Origin: Streptomyces lincolnensis
GTDB taxonomy: Bacteria; Actinomycetota; Actinomycetes; Streptomycetales; Streptomycetaceae
Assembly (NCBI RefSeq): GCF_021173675.1
Contig: NZ_JAIHON010000002.1
Span: forward strand, 186,001-250,000
DNA: 64,000 bases
Reading direction: 5' to 3'
The position numbers and the translations under genes are program-made. Shown piece after piece: positions 1-7,632 of the stretch (positions are counted from its first letter, which is position 1; every line of letters starts with the position of its first letter). The notes below the pieces were generated by a model that was not told the origin of the DNA, searched no databases, and saw only the letters and a program-made list of their open reading frames with translations.

Positions 1-514
1 CGCGGCCGCCGTCCTGCCAGAGGTCCTCGCAGATGGCGAGGGCCACGTCGACGCCGTGCACCCGCACCACCGGCATGGTGTCGCCGGGCACGAAGTAGCG
101 GAACTCGTCGAAGACGCCGTAGTTGGGCAGGTGGTGCTTGGCGAACGTCAGGGCCACCTCGCCCCGGTGGAGCACCGCGCCCGCGTTGCGCGGGGCGCCG
201 GCCGGCTGGCCGAACCGGGGCTGGGCGGACTCGGAGCGGTCGAGGTAGCCGACGACCACGGGCAGTTCCCCGAGGCCCTCGTCGGCGAGCCGGCCGGCCA
301 GCGTGCGCAGGGCCGTGCGGGAGGCGTCGACGAAGGACGACCGGAGAGCCAGGTCCTCGACGGGATACCCGGTCAGCACCATCTCCGGGAACGCCACGAG
401 ATGCGCTCCCTGCTCGGCGGAGTGCCGGGTCCAGCGGAGGATCGTCTCGGTGTTCCGGGCGATGTCGCCGACGCGCGAGTCGATCTGGTTCAGGGCGAGA
501 CGTAGTTGAGGCAC
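1..514 (-). CDS. nadE: NAD+ synthetase, glutamine-dependent (N-terminal part)
   Basis: The 5' end of a gene that runs off the left edge, so only about 171 residues are visible. It is the nitrilase-like glutaminase domain of glutamine-dependent NAD+ synthetase. This domain frees ammonia from glutamine for amidation of nicotinic acid adenine dinucleotide, the last step of NAD synthesis in the cytosol. The expected catalytic triad is present: Glu44 in FPEMVLTGYP, Lys near 126 in KHHLPNYGVFDE and Cys near 162 in AICEDLWQDGG. The start is GTG at 514, opening VPQLRLALNQIDSRVGD, which is typical for the family. The ATP-binding synthetase domain lies outside the window, so only the family call is certain. 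Confidence 0.93.
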   Translation of the reverse strand, partial: MPQLRLALNQIDSRVGDIARNTETILRWTRHSAEQGAHLVAFPEMVLTGYPVEDLALRSSFVDASRTALRTLAGRLADEGLGELPVVVGYLDRSESAQPRFGQPAGAPRNAGAVLHRGEVALTFAKHHLPNYGVFDEFRYFVPGDTMPVVRVHGVDVALAICEDLWQDGGR

Positions 515-692
515 GCGTTCAGTGTAATCGTCAGAGCGACGCGATGGGGTGAGGGGCCCTCCGGTATCGCCGGTATCACAGCCCGCCCCGGCGGCGCGTA
601 GCACAGCCCGCCTCCGGTCGCCCGTGTTCCGGCGGAAAGCGGGCTCCCGTCCCACCTCCTGCGATACGACTGGCCGTGACGAAGGAGGAGCA

Positions 693-917
693 GTGAGTGA
701 CTGGCTGTTCGTCGCCGCCACCCTGACCGTAGGCGCCATCAGCAACACCCTGTTCGCGCTCGCCCGCTCGCACCGGCTGCGCGTCCGGGCACGCGAGCGC
801 GCCCGCCTCCCGACGGCACCCCGTCGGGAGGCGGGCGCACCGGCACAGTGCCCCGCCGCCGGGGTCAGCGGCGGTACGACTCCACGTAGCCGCGCGCGGG
901 TGTCCCCACGCCGGTGA
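693..917 (+). CDS. possible small hypothetical protein (74 aa)
   Basis: A short frame opening at GTG 693 behind a very good ribosome binding site, AAGGAGG at 682-688. The first 20 residues (VSDWLFVAATLTVGAISNTL) look like a single membrane segment and the rest is Arg-rich. I do not recognise a family. Two things argue against the full length. Codons from about 801 to 836 coincide with a perfect 16-bp hairpin that looks like the terminator of the convergent protease gene. The last 50 bases also overlap the protease 3' end. Either a small membrane peptide is translated through the terminator stem, or the frame is accidental and only the ribosome binding site is suggestive. Confidence 0.35.
   Translation: MSDWLFVAATLTVGAISNTLFALARSHRLRVRARERARLPTAPRREAGAPAQCPAAGVSGGTTPRSRARVSPRR
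801..836. terminator. perfect 16-bp hairpin downstream of the S53 protease gene
   Basis: GCCCGCCTCCCGACGG at 801-816 is followed by a 4-base loop (CACC) and its exact reverse complement at 821-836. It lies about 30 bases beyond the protease stop codon, where an intrinsic terminator is expected. No T-run follows, as is common in Streptomyces. It falls inside the possible small ORF 693-917. Confidence 0.75.
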
Positions 918-2805
918 CGTCGTCGTAGCCCTTCACGGCCTGGAGCGAGCTGTCCTTGCCCAGGGTGCGGACCGAGGTGGCCAGGCCGCCGGTGGCGTCG
1001 TAGCCGTTGACGAAGTCGACCCGGGCCACGGCGAGGCCGGAGCCCGTCGGGTTGTCGGTGACGTCGTGGTAGAGCTTCGAGCCGTACTTCGCGTAGATGG
1101 CCGGGTTGGCGAAGCCGATCGGCCTGCCGCCCGCGGCCTCCTGCGCGAGAGCCTGTACGGCCGCGATCACCGGCGCGGCGAGCGAGGTGCCGCCGATGCG
1201 GTACTCGTCGTATGCCTGGGTCTTCCCGTCCGGCAGGGTCTGCGTCTGGCCGACCAGGAACCCGGTGTTGGGGTCGGCGACCGCCGCGATGTCCGGGACG
1301 ACCCGGTTGCCCTCGGCGTTGTTGGCCTGGGCGAGCGCGTCCGGGACGACGCCCTTCTGGTAGTCCGGCTCGGCGACGGACTTGCTGGTGCCGCCGCCCG
1401 CGCCCGAGGTGAAGGCGCCCGGGAAGTCGGCCCAGCTCTTGCCGTCGTCGGAGAGCGCGGCCTTGAGCGTGCCCCAGCCGGTCTCCCACTGGTACGTGTC
1501 GCGCTCGCCGACCGCCAGGGACGTGCCGCCGACCGCGGTCACCCAGGCGGAGCTGACCGGGATGTCGACCTGCTTCGTACCGGAGCTGGCGGCCTCGTCG
1601 CCGTCGTCGCCGGAGGAGAAGTAGAAGCCGATGCCCTCCACCGCGCCCAGCTGGAAGACCTGGTCGTAGGCGGCGGCGATGTCCGGGGTCCCGGCGGACT
1701 CCACCTCGCCCCAGGAGTTGGAGACGATGTCGGCCAGGTGGTTGTCGACGACCTTGCCGAGCGCGTCCAGCAGATCGGCGTCGGTGCAGGACTGGGCGCC
1801 CACGTAGGTGACGTCGGCGGCGGGCGCCACCGCGTGCACGGCCTCGACGTCGAGGGTCTCCTCGCCGTACCAGCCGGCCGCCGAGCAGTCCTTGGTGTTC
1901 GTGTACTTCGCGGGCAGCGCCTGGTGCAGCTGTCCGGTCTTCCACGCGGCGTCGCCGTGCTTCTTGGCGTAGGTGGCCGCGTCGTAGGCGATGGTCGGCG
2001 AGGCGTAGGCGTCGGTGATGGCGACGCGCACGCCCTTGCCGGTGCGGGTGCCCGCGCCGTACGCGGCCCGCAGCTGCTTGCCGGTGTAGCCCTTGACGGC
2101 GTACGGGATCTTGCCGCCGTAGGCGTCCGGCAGGGTGCTCGCGGTGTTCGAGCCGTAGTACGAGGAGAACGGTCCGGCGTTGCGGAACACGGTCTCCGGC
2201 GGCGGCAGCTGGTCGTCGTGGCTCAGCAGGTGCGGCGCGTTGTCCAGGCCGGTGACGGTCAGGACGGCGCCGTCCAGGCTCTCCGGGGCGGAGGCCGCCT
2301 TCGCCGGGGCGCGATAGGTCGCGGAGCCCTTGGCGTAGTTGTGCAGCTGGGTGCCGAAGGCCTTCTCGGCGGCGGCCACGTCACCGCTGACGGCGACGTA
2401 GTGCTCGGTGACGTCCGTGACCTTCAGGCCCGCCGAGGTCAGCCAGGACTTCACCGCCGCGACCTGGGCCGCGGTCGCGCCGAAGCGGGCCTTGGCCTGC
2501 CGGGCGCCGAGGTACTTGCCGTACGACGCGGAGGCCGGGTCGGACACGGCCTTCGCGTACGCGGCGAGACCGGCGGCGTCCCGGCCGGCGAGGTAGACCC
2601 GGGCGGAGACCCGGCTGGCGTCGGAGGCGGCGCCCTTGTCCGCCTTGGCCGTGGCCCAGGCGGGCTTGGTGCCCGACAGCGTCCGGCGGGCCGGGGCGTC
2701 CGCGGCGTGGGCCGCGGGTATGCCGAGCGCCAGCGCACCGGCGAGCATGGGCAGTGTCGCCGCCATGCTCACCCCGGCGCGGACCGTGGCGCGGTTGGAT
2801 CTCAT
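865..2805 (-). CDS. secreted S53-family (sedolisin/kumamolisin) serine-carboxyl protease
   Basis: A 646-residue secreted peptidase of family S53, made as a proenzyme and exported to degrade extracellular protein. Residues 1-34 form a signal peptide (Arg-rich start, hydrophobic core, cleavage near AAHAADAPARR). About residues 40-190 are the pro-kumamolisin activation domain. The catalytic domain shows the S53 Glu/Asp pair in GEETLDVEAVHAVAP (about 315 and 319), an SSGDDGDEAASS loop near 400 carrying the oxyanion Asp, and the nucleophile Ser near 540 in GGTSLAAPVIAA. I chose ATG 2805 because it follows AGGGGG and begins a clean signal peptide; the open frame extends 34 codons further without one. 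The 5' leader contains a long inverted repeat, and a strong terminator follows the gene. Confidence 0.95.
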   Translation of the reverse strand: MRSNRATVRAGVSMAATLPMLAGALALGIPAAHAADAPARRTLSGTKPAWATAKADKGAASDASRVSARVYLAGRDAAGLAAYAKAVSDPASASYGKYLGARQAKARFGATAAQVAAVKSWLTSAGLKVTDVTEHYVAVSGDVAAAEKAFGTQLHNYAKGSATYRAPAKAASAPESLDGAVLTVTGLDNAPHLLSHDDQLPPPETVFRNAGPFSSYYGSNTASTLPDAYGGKIPYAVKGYTGKQLRAAYGAGTRTGKGVRVAITDAYASPTIAYDAATYAKKHGDAAWKTGQLHQALPAKYTNTKDCSAAGWYGEETLDVEAVHAVAPAADVTYVGAQSCTDADLLDALGKVVDNHLADIVSNSWGEVESAGTPDIAAAYDQVFQLGAVEGIGFYFSSGDDGDEAASSGTKQVDIPVSSAWVTAVGGTSLAVGERDTYQWETGWGTLKAALSDDGKSWADFPGAFTSGAGGGTSKSVAEPDYQKGVVPDALAQANNAEGNRVVPDIAAVADPNTGFLVGQTQTLPDGKTQAYDEYRIGGTSLAAPVIAAVQALAQEAAGGRPIGFANPAIYAKYGSKLYHDVTDNPTGSGLAVARVDFVNGYDATGGLATSVRTLGKDSSLQAVKGYDDVTGVGTPARGYVESYRR

Positions 2806-2820
2806 GGAACCCCCTGGTGT

Positions 2821-2868
2821 GGTTCGTCGCGAGTGATCACTCGACGGTGGCCACTCTCGCGACGAACC
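2821..2868. promoter_or_regulatory. nested inverted repeats in the S53 protease leader
   Basis: GGTTCGTCGCGA (2821-2832) is exactly complementary to TCGCGACGAACC (2857-2868). Between them lies the perfect 12-bp palindrome GAGTGATCACTC (2831-2842), which partly overlaps the left arm. The structure begins 16 bases upstream of the protease ATG, so it could be an operator or an mRNA hairpin that limits access to the ribosome binding site. The regulator is unknown. Confidence 0.55.
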
Positions 2869-3007
2869 GTTCACGCCAGGGGAATGCCGATGCCAAGAAG
2901 GCCCCAATTAACCCGACGGCAAGGCCAATCAAAGACCATTCAACGGTTAAGGCGGTACCAACACCGAGGGTTATCCCGCTATGGGGAGCCGTCGGGGACG
3001 GCCGCCG

Positions 3008-3625
3008 TCAACGCGCCTTCGCACCCCGCTCCTTGAGCATGCCCGCCATCAACGAGATCTCCGACTCCTGGCCGTTGACCATGCCCTGCGCGAGCCGCTT
3101 CTCCACGCCGACCGAGCACTTGTCCACGCAGCTCTGGGCCATGTGGATCCCGCCCTTGTGGTGGTCCGTCATCAGCTGGAGGTAGAAGACCTCGGCCTGC
3201 TTGCCGCTGAGCGTGTTCAGCTTCTTCAGCTCGCTGTTGGTCGCCATGCCCGGCATCAGCGCCCCGTCCTTGCCGGCCGGCATGCCGCCCATGCCCATCC
3301 AGGACATCGGCGACTTCGCGGACACCTTCGGCAGTCCCCACAGGTCGAGCCAGCCCAGCAGCATGCCGCGCTGGTTGGCCTGCGTCTGCGCGATGTCGTA
3401 CGCCAGTCGCCGCACCTCCACGTCGTCGGTGCGGTCGCGCACGATGTACGACATCTCCACGGCCTGCTGGTGGTGCACCGCCATGTCGCGGGCGAATCCG
3501 GCGTCCGCGGACTCGGCGGTCGGGGTGCCGTCTCCGGAGCCGCTGTCCTCGGCGACGGCATAGGTGATCGCGCCCGCCGCGACGAGCACCCCCGCCACGG
3601 CCACGGCCACCCCCGCGGACCTCAC
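3008..3625 (-). CDS. DUF305 family membrane-anchored/exported protein
   Basis: A 205-residue protein. An N-terminal hydrophobic segment (VRSAGVAVAVAGVLVAAGAI) acts as signal or anchor and is followed by a Ser/Gly/Thr-rich spacer and a DUF305 (ferritin-like helical) domain. The domain shows its two hallmark His motifs, FARDMAVHHQQAVEMS and LMTDHHKGGIHMAQ, separated by a Met-rich loop (SWMGMGGMPAG). DUF305 proteins are often linked to copper handling in the periplasm or envelope, and the His/Met content fits metal binding, but the function here is inferred. Translation starts at GTG 3625, which overlaps the stop of the upstream DUF3105 gene by four bases (GTGA). The two are therefore translationally coupled. 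Confidence 0.9.
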   Translation of the reverse strand: MRSAGVAVAVAGVLVAAGAITYAVAEDSGSGDGTPTAESADAGFARDMAVHHQQAVEMSYIVRDRTDDVEVRRLAYDIAQTQANQRGMLLGWLDLWGLPKVSAKSPMSWMGMGGMPAGKDGALMPGMATNSELKKLNTLSGKQAEVFYLQLMTDHHKGGIHMAQSCVDKCSVGVEKRLAQGMVNGQESEISLMAGMLKERGAKAR

Positions 3626-4305
3626 TGCGACAGACCGTTCGTGCACGCCGCGCCCGGCTCGGGCGTCTGCTTGCCCTGGACGTACTGGGCGAAGAACTTG
3701 TCCACGTTCGGGTCGTCGGCGCCCGTCACCGTGCGCTGGTGCCCCCACGCGGACAGCATGATCGGGGCCGCCTGCTTCTCGTCCGGGCTCATCAGGGTGT
3801 ACGGCGTCTGCTTCACCTTGGCCGCGAGCGCGTCCACGTCGGCCTTCTTCGCCTTGTTCGTATACGTCACCCACACCGCGCCGTGCTCCAGGGAGTGCAC
3901 GGCGTTCATGTTGTTGATCGCCTTGGTGTAGACGTCGCCGTTGCAGTTCATCCAGACCTGGTCGTGGTTGCCGCCGACCGGCGGTTCCATCGGATACTTC
4001 ACGGCCTTGGCGACGTGGGTCTGGCCCAGCTTGCCCTTCCAGGTCTTCACGCCGTCCGAGCCGGTGGTGAAGCTCCCGGAGATCCCGGCGTCGCCGGTGG
4101 GCTTGGAGTCGGCGGCGGTGCCGGAGTCGTCGTCGGACTGCGAGTTCACCAGCACCGCGCCGCCCACGACGAGACCGATGACGACCACCACGCTCGCCCC
4201 GATGGTGAGGGCGCGGTTGCGGCGTTCCCGAGCCCGCTCGGCACGCCGCATCTCCTCTATTCGCGCCTTGCGGTCCGCGTTGCTGCTGTTCTTGGCCGAG
4301 CCCAT
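3622..4305 (-). CDS. DUF3105 family membrane protein
   Basis: A 227-residue protein of the actinobacterial DUF3105 family. It begins with a charged, Arg/Glu-rich cytoplasmic segment (residues 1-33), then one membrane helix (about 34-53, IGASVVVVIGLVVGGAVLVN), an acidic Ser/Thr linker and the extracellular DUF3105 domain. Conserved-looking His motifs include PPVGGNHDQVWMNC, NAVHSLEHGAVWVTY and LSAWGHQRTV, which suggest metal or ligand binding outside the cell. The start ATG 4305 follows GAAGGA. It is first in a two-gene operon, and its stop overlaps the start of the DUF305 gene. The pairing of His-rich exported domains suggests a shared metal-related envelope function, which is inference. Confidence 0.9.
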   Translation of the reverse strand: MGSAKNSSNADRKARIEEMRRAERARERRNRALTIGASVVVVIGLVVGGAVLVNSQSDDDSGTAADSKPTGDAGISGSFTTGSDGVKTWKGKLGQTHVAKAVKYPMEPPVGGNHDQVWMNCNGDVYTKAINNMNAVHSLEHGAVWVTYTNKAKKADVDALAAKVKQTPYTLMSPDEKQAAPIMLSAWGHQRTVTGADDPNVDKFFAQYVQGKQTPEPGAACTNGLSQ

Positions 4306-4682
4306 GCGATGTCCTTCAGGGGGAAAGGGGGCGGTCGTGTGGGCTGATCGTAATGGGGAGAGAAAGAACACCCGTAGGCCGGTCACAGGAATGGCCGAAG
4401 ATCGGGGTCCGGCCGCCGCCCGCCCGAGGCGCGTCCGGCCGTGCGGGAGCGCTCCGATCAGGTCCGGGGGCTCCCGGCATTACGGATGTCGGTCCGAGCA
4501 GGCAAGATGGGCGGCAGAGCAGTACACCTGACGGTGGCGAGGCGTTCACCCCGAGGTCGACCGGTCGATCATGGTGCGCAACGCGTTCGAAACGGTGTTG
4601 TGGTGTGATGCTCAGGTGCCCGACCGCCTCCTGCGGGACAGGGAGACAGGCGGCCTGACCAGCAAGGATGGGGAAGCGGAAG
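4306..4682. other. 377-bp divergent intergenic region before glnA2
   Basis: This holds the divergent control sequences for the DUF3105 operon (minus) and glnA2 (plus). I see no four-half-site GlnR box like those at glnA and glnII. The part nearest glnA2 is less GC-rich (around 4575-4615). No RNA gene or convincing terminator is visible. Confidence 0.5.
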
Positions 4683-6044
4683 ATGGACAAGCAGCAGGAG
4701 TTCGTGCTCCGGACGTTGGAGGAGCGCGACATCCGGTTCGTACGCCTGTGGTTCACGGACGTGCTGGGCTTCCTCAAGTCCGTGGCCGTGGCCCCGGCCG
4801 AACTCGAACAGGCGTTCGATGAGGGCATCGGTTTCGACGGCTCCGCGATCGAGGGCTTCGCCCGGGTCTACGAGTCCGACATGATCGCCAAGCCCGACCC
4901 CTCGACCTTCCAGATCCTGCCCTGGCGCGCCGAGGCCCCCGGTACCGCCCGGATGTTCTGCGACATCCTCATGCCGGACGGCTCCCCGTCCTTCGCCGAC
5001 CCGCGGTACGTGCTCAAGCGTGCCCTGGCCCGCACCTCCGACCTGGGCTTCACCTTCTACACCCACCCGGAGATCGAGTTCTTCCTGCTGAAGGACAAGC
5101 CGACCGACGGCTCCCGGCCGACCCCGGCCGACAACTCCGGCTACTTCGACCACACCCCGCAGAACATCGGCATGGACTTCCGCCGCCAGGCGATCACCAT
5201 GCTGGAGTCCATGGGCATCTCGGTGGAGTTCTCCCACCACGAGGGCGCCCCCGGCCAGCAGGAGATCGACCTGCGCTACGCCGACGCGCTCTCCACGGCC
5301 GACAACATCATGACGTTCCGCCTGGTCATGAAGCAGGTGGCGCTGGAGCAGGGCGTCCAGGCCACCTTCATGCCGAAGCCGTTCTCGGAGCACCCGGGAA
5401 GCGGCATGCACACGCACCTGTCGTTGTTCGAGGGCGACCGCAACGCCTTCTACGAGTCGGGCTCGGAGTACCAGCTCTCCAAGGTCGGCCGCTCCTTCAT
5501 CGCGGGCCTGCTCAAGCACGCGGCGGAGATCTCCGCGGTCACCAACCAGTGGGTCAACTCCTACAAGCGCATCTGGGGCGGCTCCGAGCGCACCGCCGGC
5601 GCCGGCGGCGAGGCCCCCTCGTACATCTGCTGGGGCCACAACAACCGCTCCGCGCTGGTCCGCGTCCCGATGTACAAGCCCGGCAAGACCGGCTCGGCCC
5701 GCATCGAGGTCCGCTCCCTCGACTCCGGTGCCAACCCCTACCTCGCCTACGCCATGCTCCTGGCCGCCGGCCTCAAGGGCGTCGAGGAGGGCTACGAGCT
5801 GCCCCCGGGCGCCGAGGACGACGTCTGGGCCCTCTCCGACGCCGAGCGCCGCGCGATGGGCATCGAGCCCCTGCCGCAGAACCTCGGCGAGGCCCTGACC
5901 CTGATGGAGCGCAGCGACCTCGTCGCCGAGACGCTCGGCGAGCACGTCTTCGACTTCTTCCTCCGCAACAAGCGCCAGGAGTGGGAGGAGTACCGGTCGG
6001 AGGTGACGGCCTTCGAGCTGCGGAAGAACCTGCCGGTGCTGTAA
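4683..6044 (+). CDS. glnA2: glutamine synthetase-like GlnA2 (probable gamma-glutamylpolyamine synthetase)
   Basis: A 453-residue class I glutamine-synthetase-family ligase. Family landmarks are the latch GFDGSAIEGF (about residue 49), the metal/glutamate ligands FYTHPEIEFFLL and HHEGAPGQQEID, the ATP/glutamate segment MPKPFSEHPGSGMHTH (about 230-245) and WGGSERTAG. The loop that carries the adenylylation Tyr in GSI-beta enzymes is replaced here by SDAERRAMGIEPLPQNL, so GlnE should not modify it. The S. coelicolor ortholog has been described as a gamma-glutamylpolyamine synthetase used in polyamine catabolism rather than a true glutamine synthetase, and the same is inferred here. ATG 4683 (MDKQQEFVLR) follows GGAAGCGGAAG and matches the ortholog's length. 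A terminator follows directly. Confidence 0.93.
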   Translation: MDKQQEFVLRTLEERDIRFVRLWFTDVLGFLKSVAVAPAELEQAFDEGIGFDGSAIEGFARVYESDMIAKPDPSTFQILPWRAEAPGTARMFCDILMPDGSPSFADPRYVLKRALARTSDLGFTFYTHPEIEFFLLKDKPTDGSRPTPADNSGYFDHTPQNIGMDFRRQAITMLESMGISVEFSHHEGAPGQQEIDLRYADALSTADNIMTFRLVMKQVALEQGVQATFMPKPFSEHPGSGMHTHLSLFEGDRNAFYESGSEYQLSKVGRSFIAGLLKHAAEISAVTNQWVNSYKRIWGGSERTAGAGGEAPSYICWGHNNRSALVRVPMYKPGKTGSARIEVRSLDSGANPYLAYAMLLAAGLKGVEEGYELPPGAEDDVWALSDAERRAMGIEPLPQNLGEALTLMERSDLVAETLGEHVFDFFLRNKRQEWEEYRSEVTAFELRKNLPVL

Positions 6045-6067
6045 CGCGCTGGACGGCGGCCCGGAAA

Positions 6068-6100
6068 GGGGAGTCCACGGTTCCTGTCCGTGGGCTCCCC
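6068..6100. terminator. glnA2 intrinsic terminator
   Basis: GGGGAGTCCACGG (6068-6080) pairs with CCGTGGGCTCCCC (6088-6100) with one G-T wobble around a 7-base loop, 24 bases after the glnA2 stop. The following TCCTCT is pyrimidine-rich. Confidence 0.8.
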
Positions 6101-6175
6101 TCCTCTGTGTGCGGGCCTTCCAGGCGGGTCGCGCGTGCGGCATGATGATCGGCATGACCGCCCGCCGAAAGGCCC

Positions 6176-6673
6176 GTGCCGCGTAAGCGGCCCGGCGCGT
6201 TGCGCGCCGCCTCCCGACCGTCCTCGCAGCCCCCGCGGCGCTGGGACACCCCGCCGCCGGACCGCATCCACGGCCTGTCCGCGGCCACCAGCCTCGCCGT
6301 GCACCGGTACGAGGCCTTGTCGGACGACTACTACGTCTTTCCCGGCGTGATCGCCTACGCCCTGCGCCGGTACCGGGACTTCCTGGGGCCGCCGGGGCGT
6401 CGGCCGCGCTATCCGTACCTGGACGACTGCGACTGCCGAAGCTGCTCGTTCAGGGATGTCAGACACGCGCGGGACGCGCTCGACGTGGCCGTGCGGGAGC
6501 TGCCGCCGCGGGCCCGGGCGGAGCTGGGGCGGGTGGTGGCGGCCTTGGACCGCTCCTACCTCGCCCGAACCCTGCCGGACCCGCTCGCCCACACCCGTCG
6601 GCGGAGGGGCACCGACGGGTGGTGGTATCGACGCCTCGAAGGCTGCCGTTACGCGCAGAGCGGCAGCATCTGA
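6176..6673 (+). CDS. hypothetical Arg-rich protein with CDCRSC motif
   Basis: A 165-residue soluble protein I cannot assign. Its first 25 residues are basic and Pro-rich. A central part contains YYVFPGVIAYALRRYRDF and then a Cys cluster YLDDCDCRSCSF (about residues 80-92), which could hold a metal. The C-terminal third is helical and Arg-rich, ending WWYRRLEGCRYAQSG. The likely start is GTG 6176, and the upstream ribosome binding site is weak. An ATG 22 bases earlier is in another frame and stops immediately. The length and Cys pattern look like a conserved Streptomyces hypothetical. A role in zinc or nucleic-acid binding is a guess from composition only. Confidence 0.7.
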   Translation: MPRKRPGALRAASRPSSQPPRRWDTPPPDRIHGLSAATSLAVHRYEALSDDYYVFPGVIAYALRRYRDFLGPPGRRPRYPYLDDCDCRSCSFRDVRHARDALDVAVRELPPRARAELGRVVAALDRSYLARTLPDPLAHTRRRRGTDGWWYRRLEGCRYAQSGSI

Positions 6674-6697
6674 TGCGGTGATGCGGTGATGCGGGGT

Positions 6698-7108
6698 TCA
6701 GTAGGTCGGCTCGCCGATGCCCAGCAGGTTGCCCTCGCTGTCGCGGAACCACGCGCCGCGTTCGCCGCGGAAGCCCTTGCTCGGGTAGTGGCCCGCCACC
6801 TCCGCGACGCCGTCCTTCGTGCGCAGGCCGGGGACGTCGACCTCCTCGAACACCACCCCCCGTGCCCGCAGCTCCGCCATGATCTCGTCCAGGTCCTCGA
6901 CCACCCACCCCATCTGCGTGAAGGTGCCGGGCGAGACTCCGGCCGAGGCGAACAGGGCGAATTCCGTGCCGCCGCACCGGTACAACAGGCCCCCCGGCCG
7001 CTCGTCCACGGGGTCGAGACCCAGCACCTCGGAGTAGAAGCGCCGGGCCCGCTCCAGATCCCGGGCGGGCAGCCGGGTCGCCACGGTCCCCCTGGCCAGC
7101 TGGTTCAC
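6698..7108 (-). CDS. VOC (glyoxalase/bleomycin-resistance fold) protein
   Basis: A 136-residue vicinal-oxygen-chelate protein with the two beta-alpha-beta-beta-beta modules. It opens ATRLPARDLERARRFYSEVLGLDPVD and ends with the usual FRDSEGNLLGIGEP. Members bind a divalent metal and act as lyases, dioxygenases, isomerases or antibiotic-binding proteins. The substrate cannot be read from sequence, and resistance should not be assumed. A second VOC gene follows upstream on the same strand after 25 bases, so the two are probably cotranscribed. The proteins share the fold but are not close copies. The start ATG 7108 (MNQLARGTV) follows a GGAGGGAG-type ribosome binding site. Confidence 0.88.
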   Translation of the reverse strand: MNQLARGTVATRLPARDLERARRFYSEVLGLDPVDERPGGLLYRCGGTEFALFASAGVSPGTFTQMGWVVEDLDEIMAELRARGVVFEEVDVPGLRTKDGVAEVAGHYPSKGFRGERGAWFRDSEGNLLGIGEPTY

Positions 7109-7133
7109 AGCGTTCTCCCTCCGGGGTCGGTGG

Positions 7134-7580
7134 CTACTGCCCCCGTGCCGCCAGATCCGCCAGCACCTTGTGCAGCGGTTCCGTCGACCGGCGGCGGTAC
7201 TCCTGGACGGACCAGCCGTTGCCGTCGGGGTCCTTGAAGTACATGAAGGTGGCGCCGTCGTCGGGGGAGTACTGCACCGGCTCGGAGACGTCGAGGCCGC
7301 GCTCGACCAGTTCGGCGTGGGCGGCCTTGATGTCGGCGACGCAGAGCTGGAGGCCCTGGTAGGAGCCGGGCCGCGGCTTCTCGCCCGGGGACATCTCCCA
7401 GATGCTCTCGCCGAGCGCGAGCGAGCAGCCGGAGCCCGGGGGCGTCAGCTGGACGATCCGCATCCCCGGCATGACCTCCTGGTCGATGTCCACGTGGAAA
7501 CCGACCTTGTCCCGGTAGAAGTCCCGGGCCCGGTCGATGTCCGTGACGGGCAGCGGTATCACTTCGAGCGTGAAGTCCAT
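7134..7580 (-). CDS. VOC family protein
   Basis: A 148-residue VOC-fold protein. The N-terminal module begins LEVIPLPVTDIDRARDFYRDKVGF and the second module contains YFKDPDGNGWSVQEYR, the metal-ligand region near the C-terminal Glu. It resembles actinobacterial VOC proteins of unknown substrate, often annotated as glyoxalase. It lies just upstream of a second VOC gene in the same direction and downstream of an FMN-binding oxidase-like gene, so the three may form a loose minus-strand unit. The start is ATG 7580, preceded by AAGGGGT. Fold assignment is firm and function is open. Confidence 0.88.
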   Translation of the reverse strand: MDFTLEVIPLPVTDIDRARDFYRDKVGFHVDIDQEVMPGMRIVQLTPPGSGCSLALGESIWEMSPGEKPRPGSYQGLQLCVADIKAAHAELVERGLDVSEPVQYSPDDGATFMYFKDPDGNGWSVQEYRRRSTEPLHKVLADLAARGQ

Positions 7581-7632
7581 GGTGTGACCCCTTCGTCGAC
7601 GTCGGTGTCGCTACGAACCGGCGCGGCGGCCC

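Noticed and set aside
6662..6700. Short TGATGCGG repeats after the CDCRSC protein gene
   Set aside because: Only about three 9-base units between two gene ends; too short to interpret.
6698..7580. VOC genes as bleomycin or fosfomycin resistance
   Set aside because: Only the fold is supported. Substrate residues for known resistance enzymes are not identifiable, and the neighbours give no resistance context.
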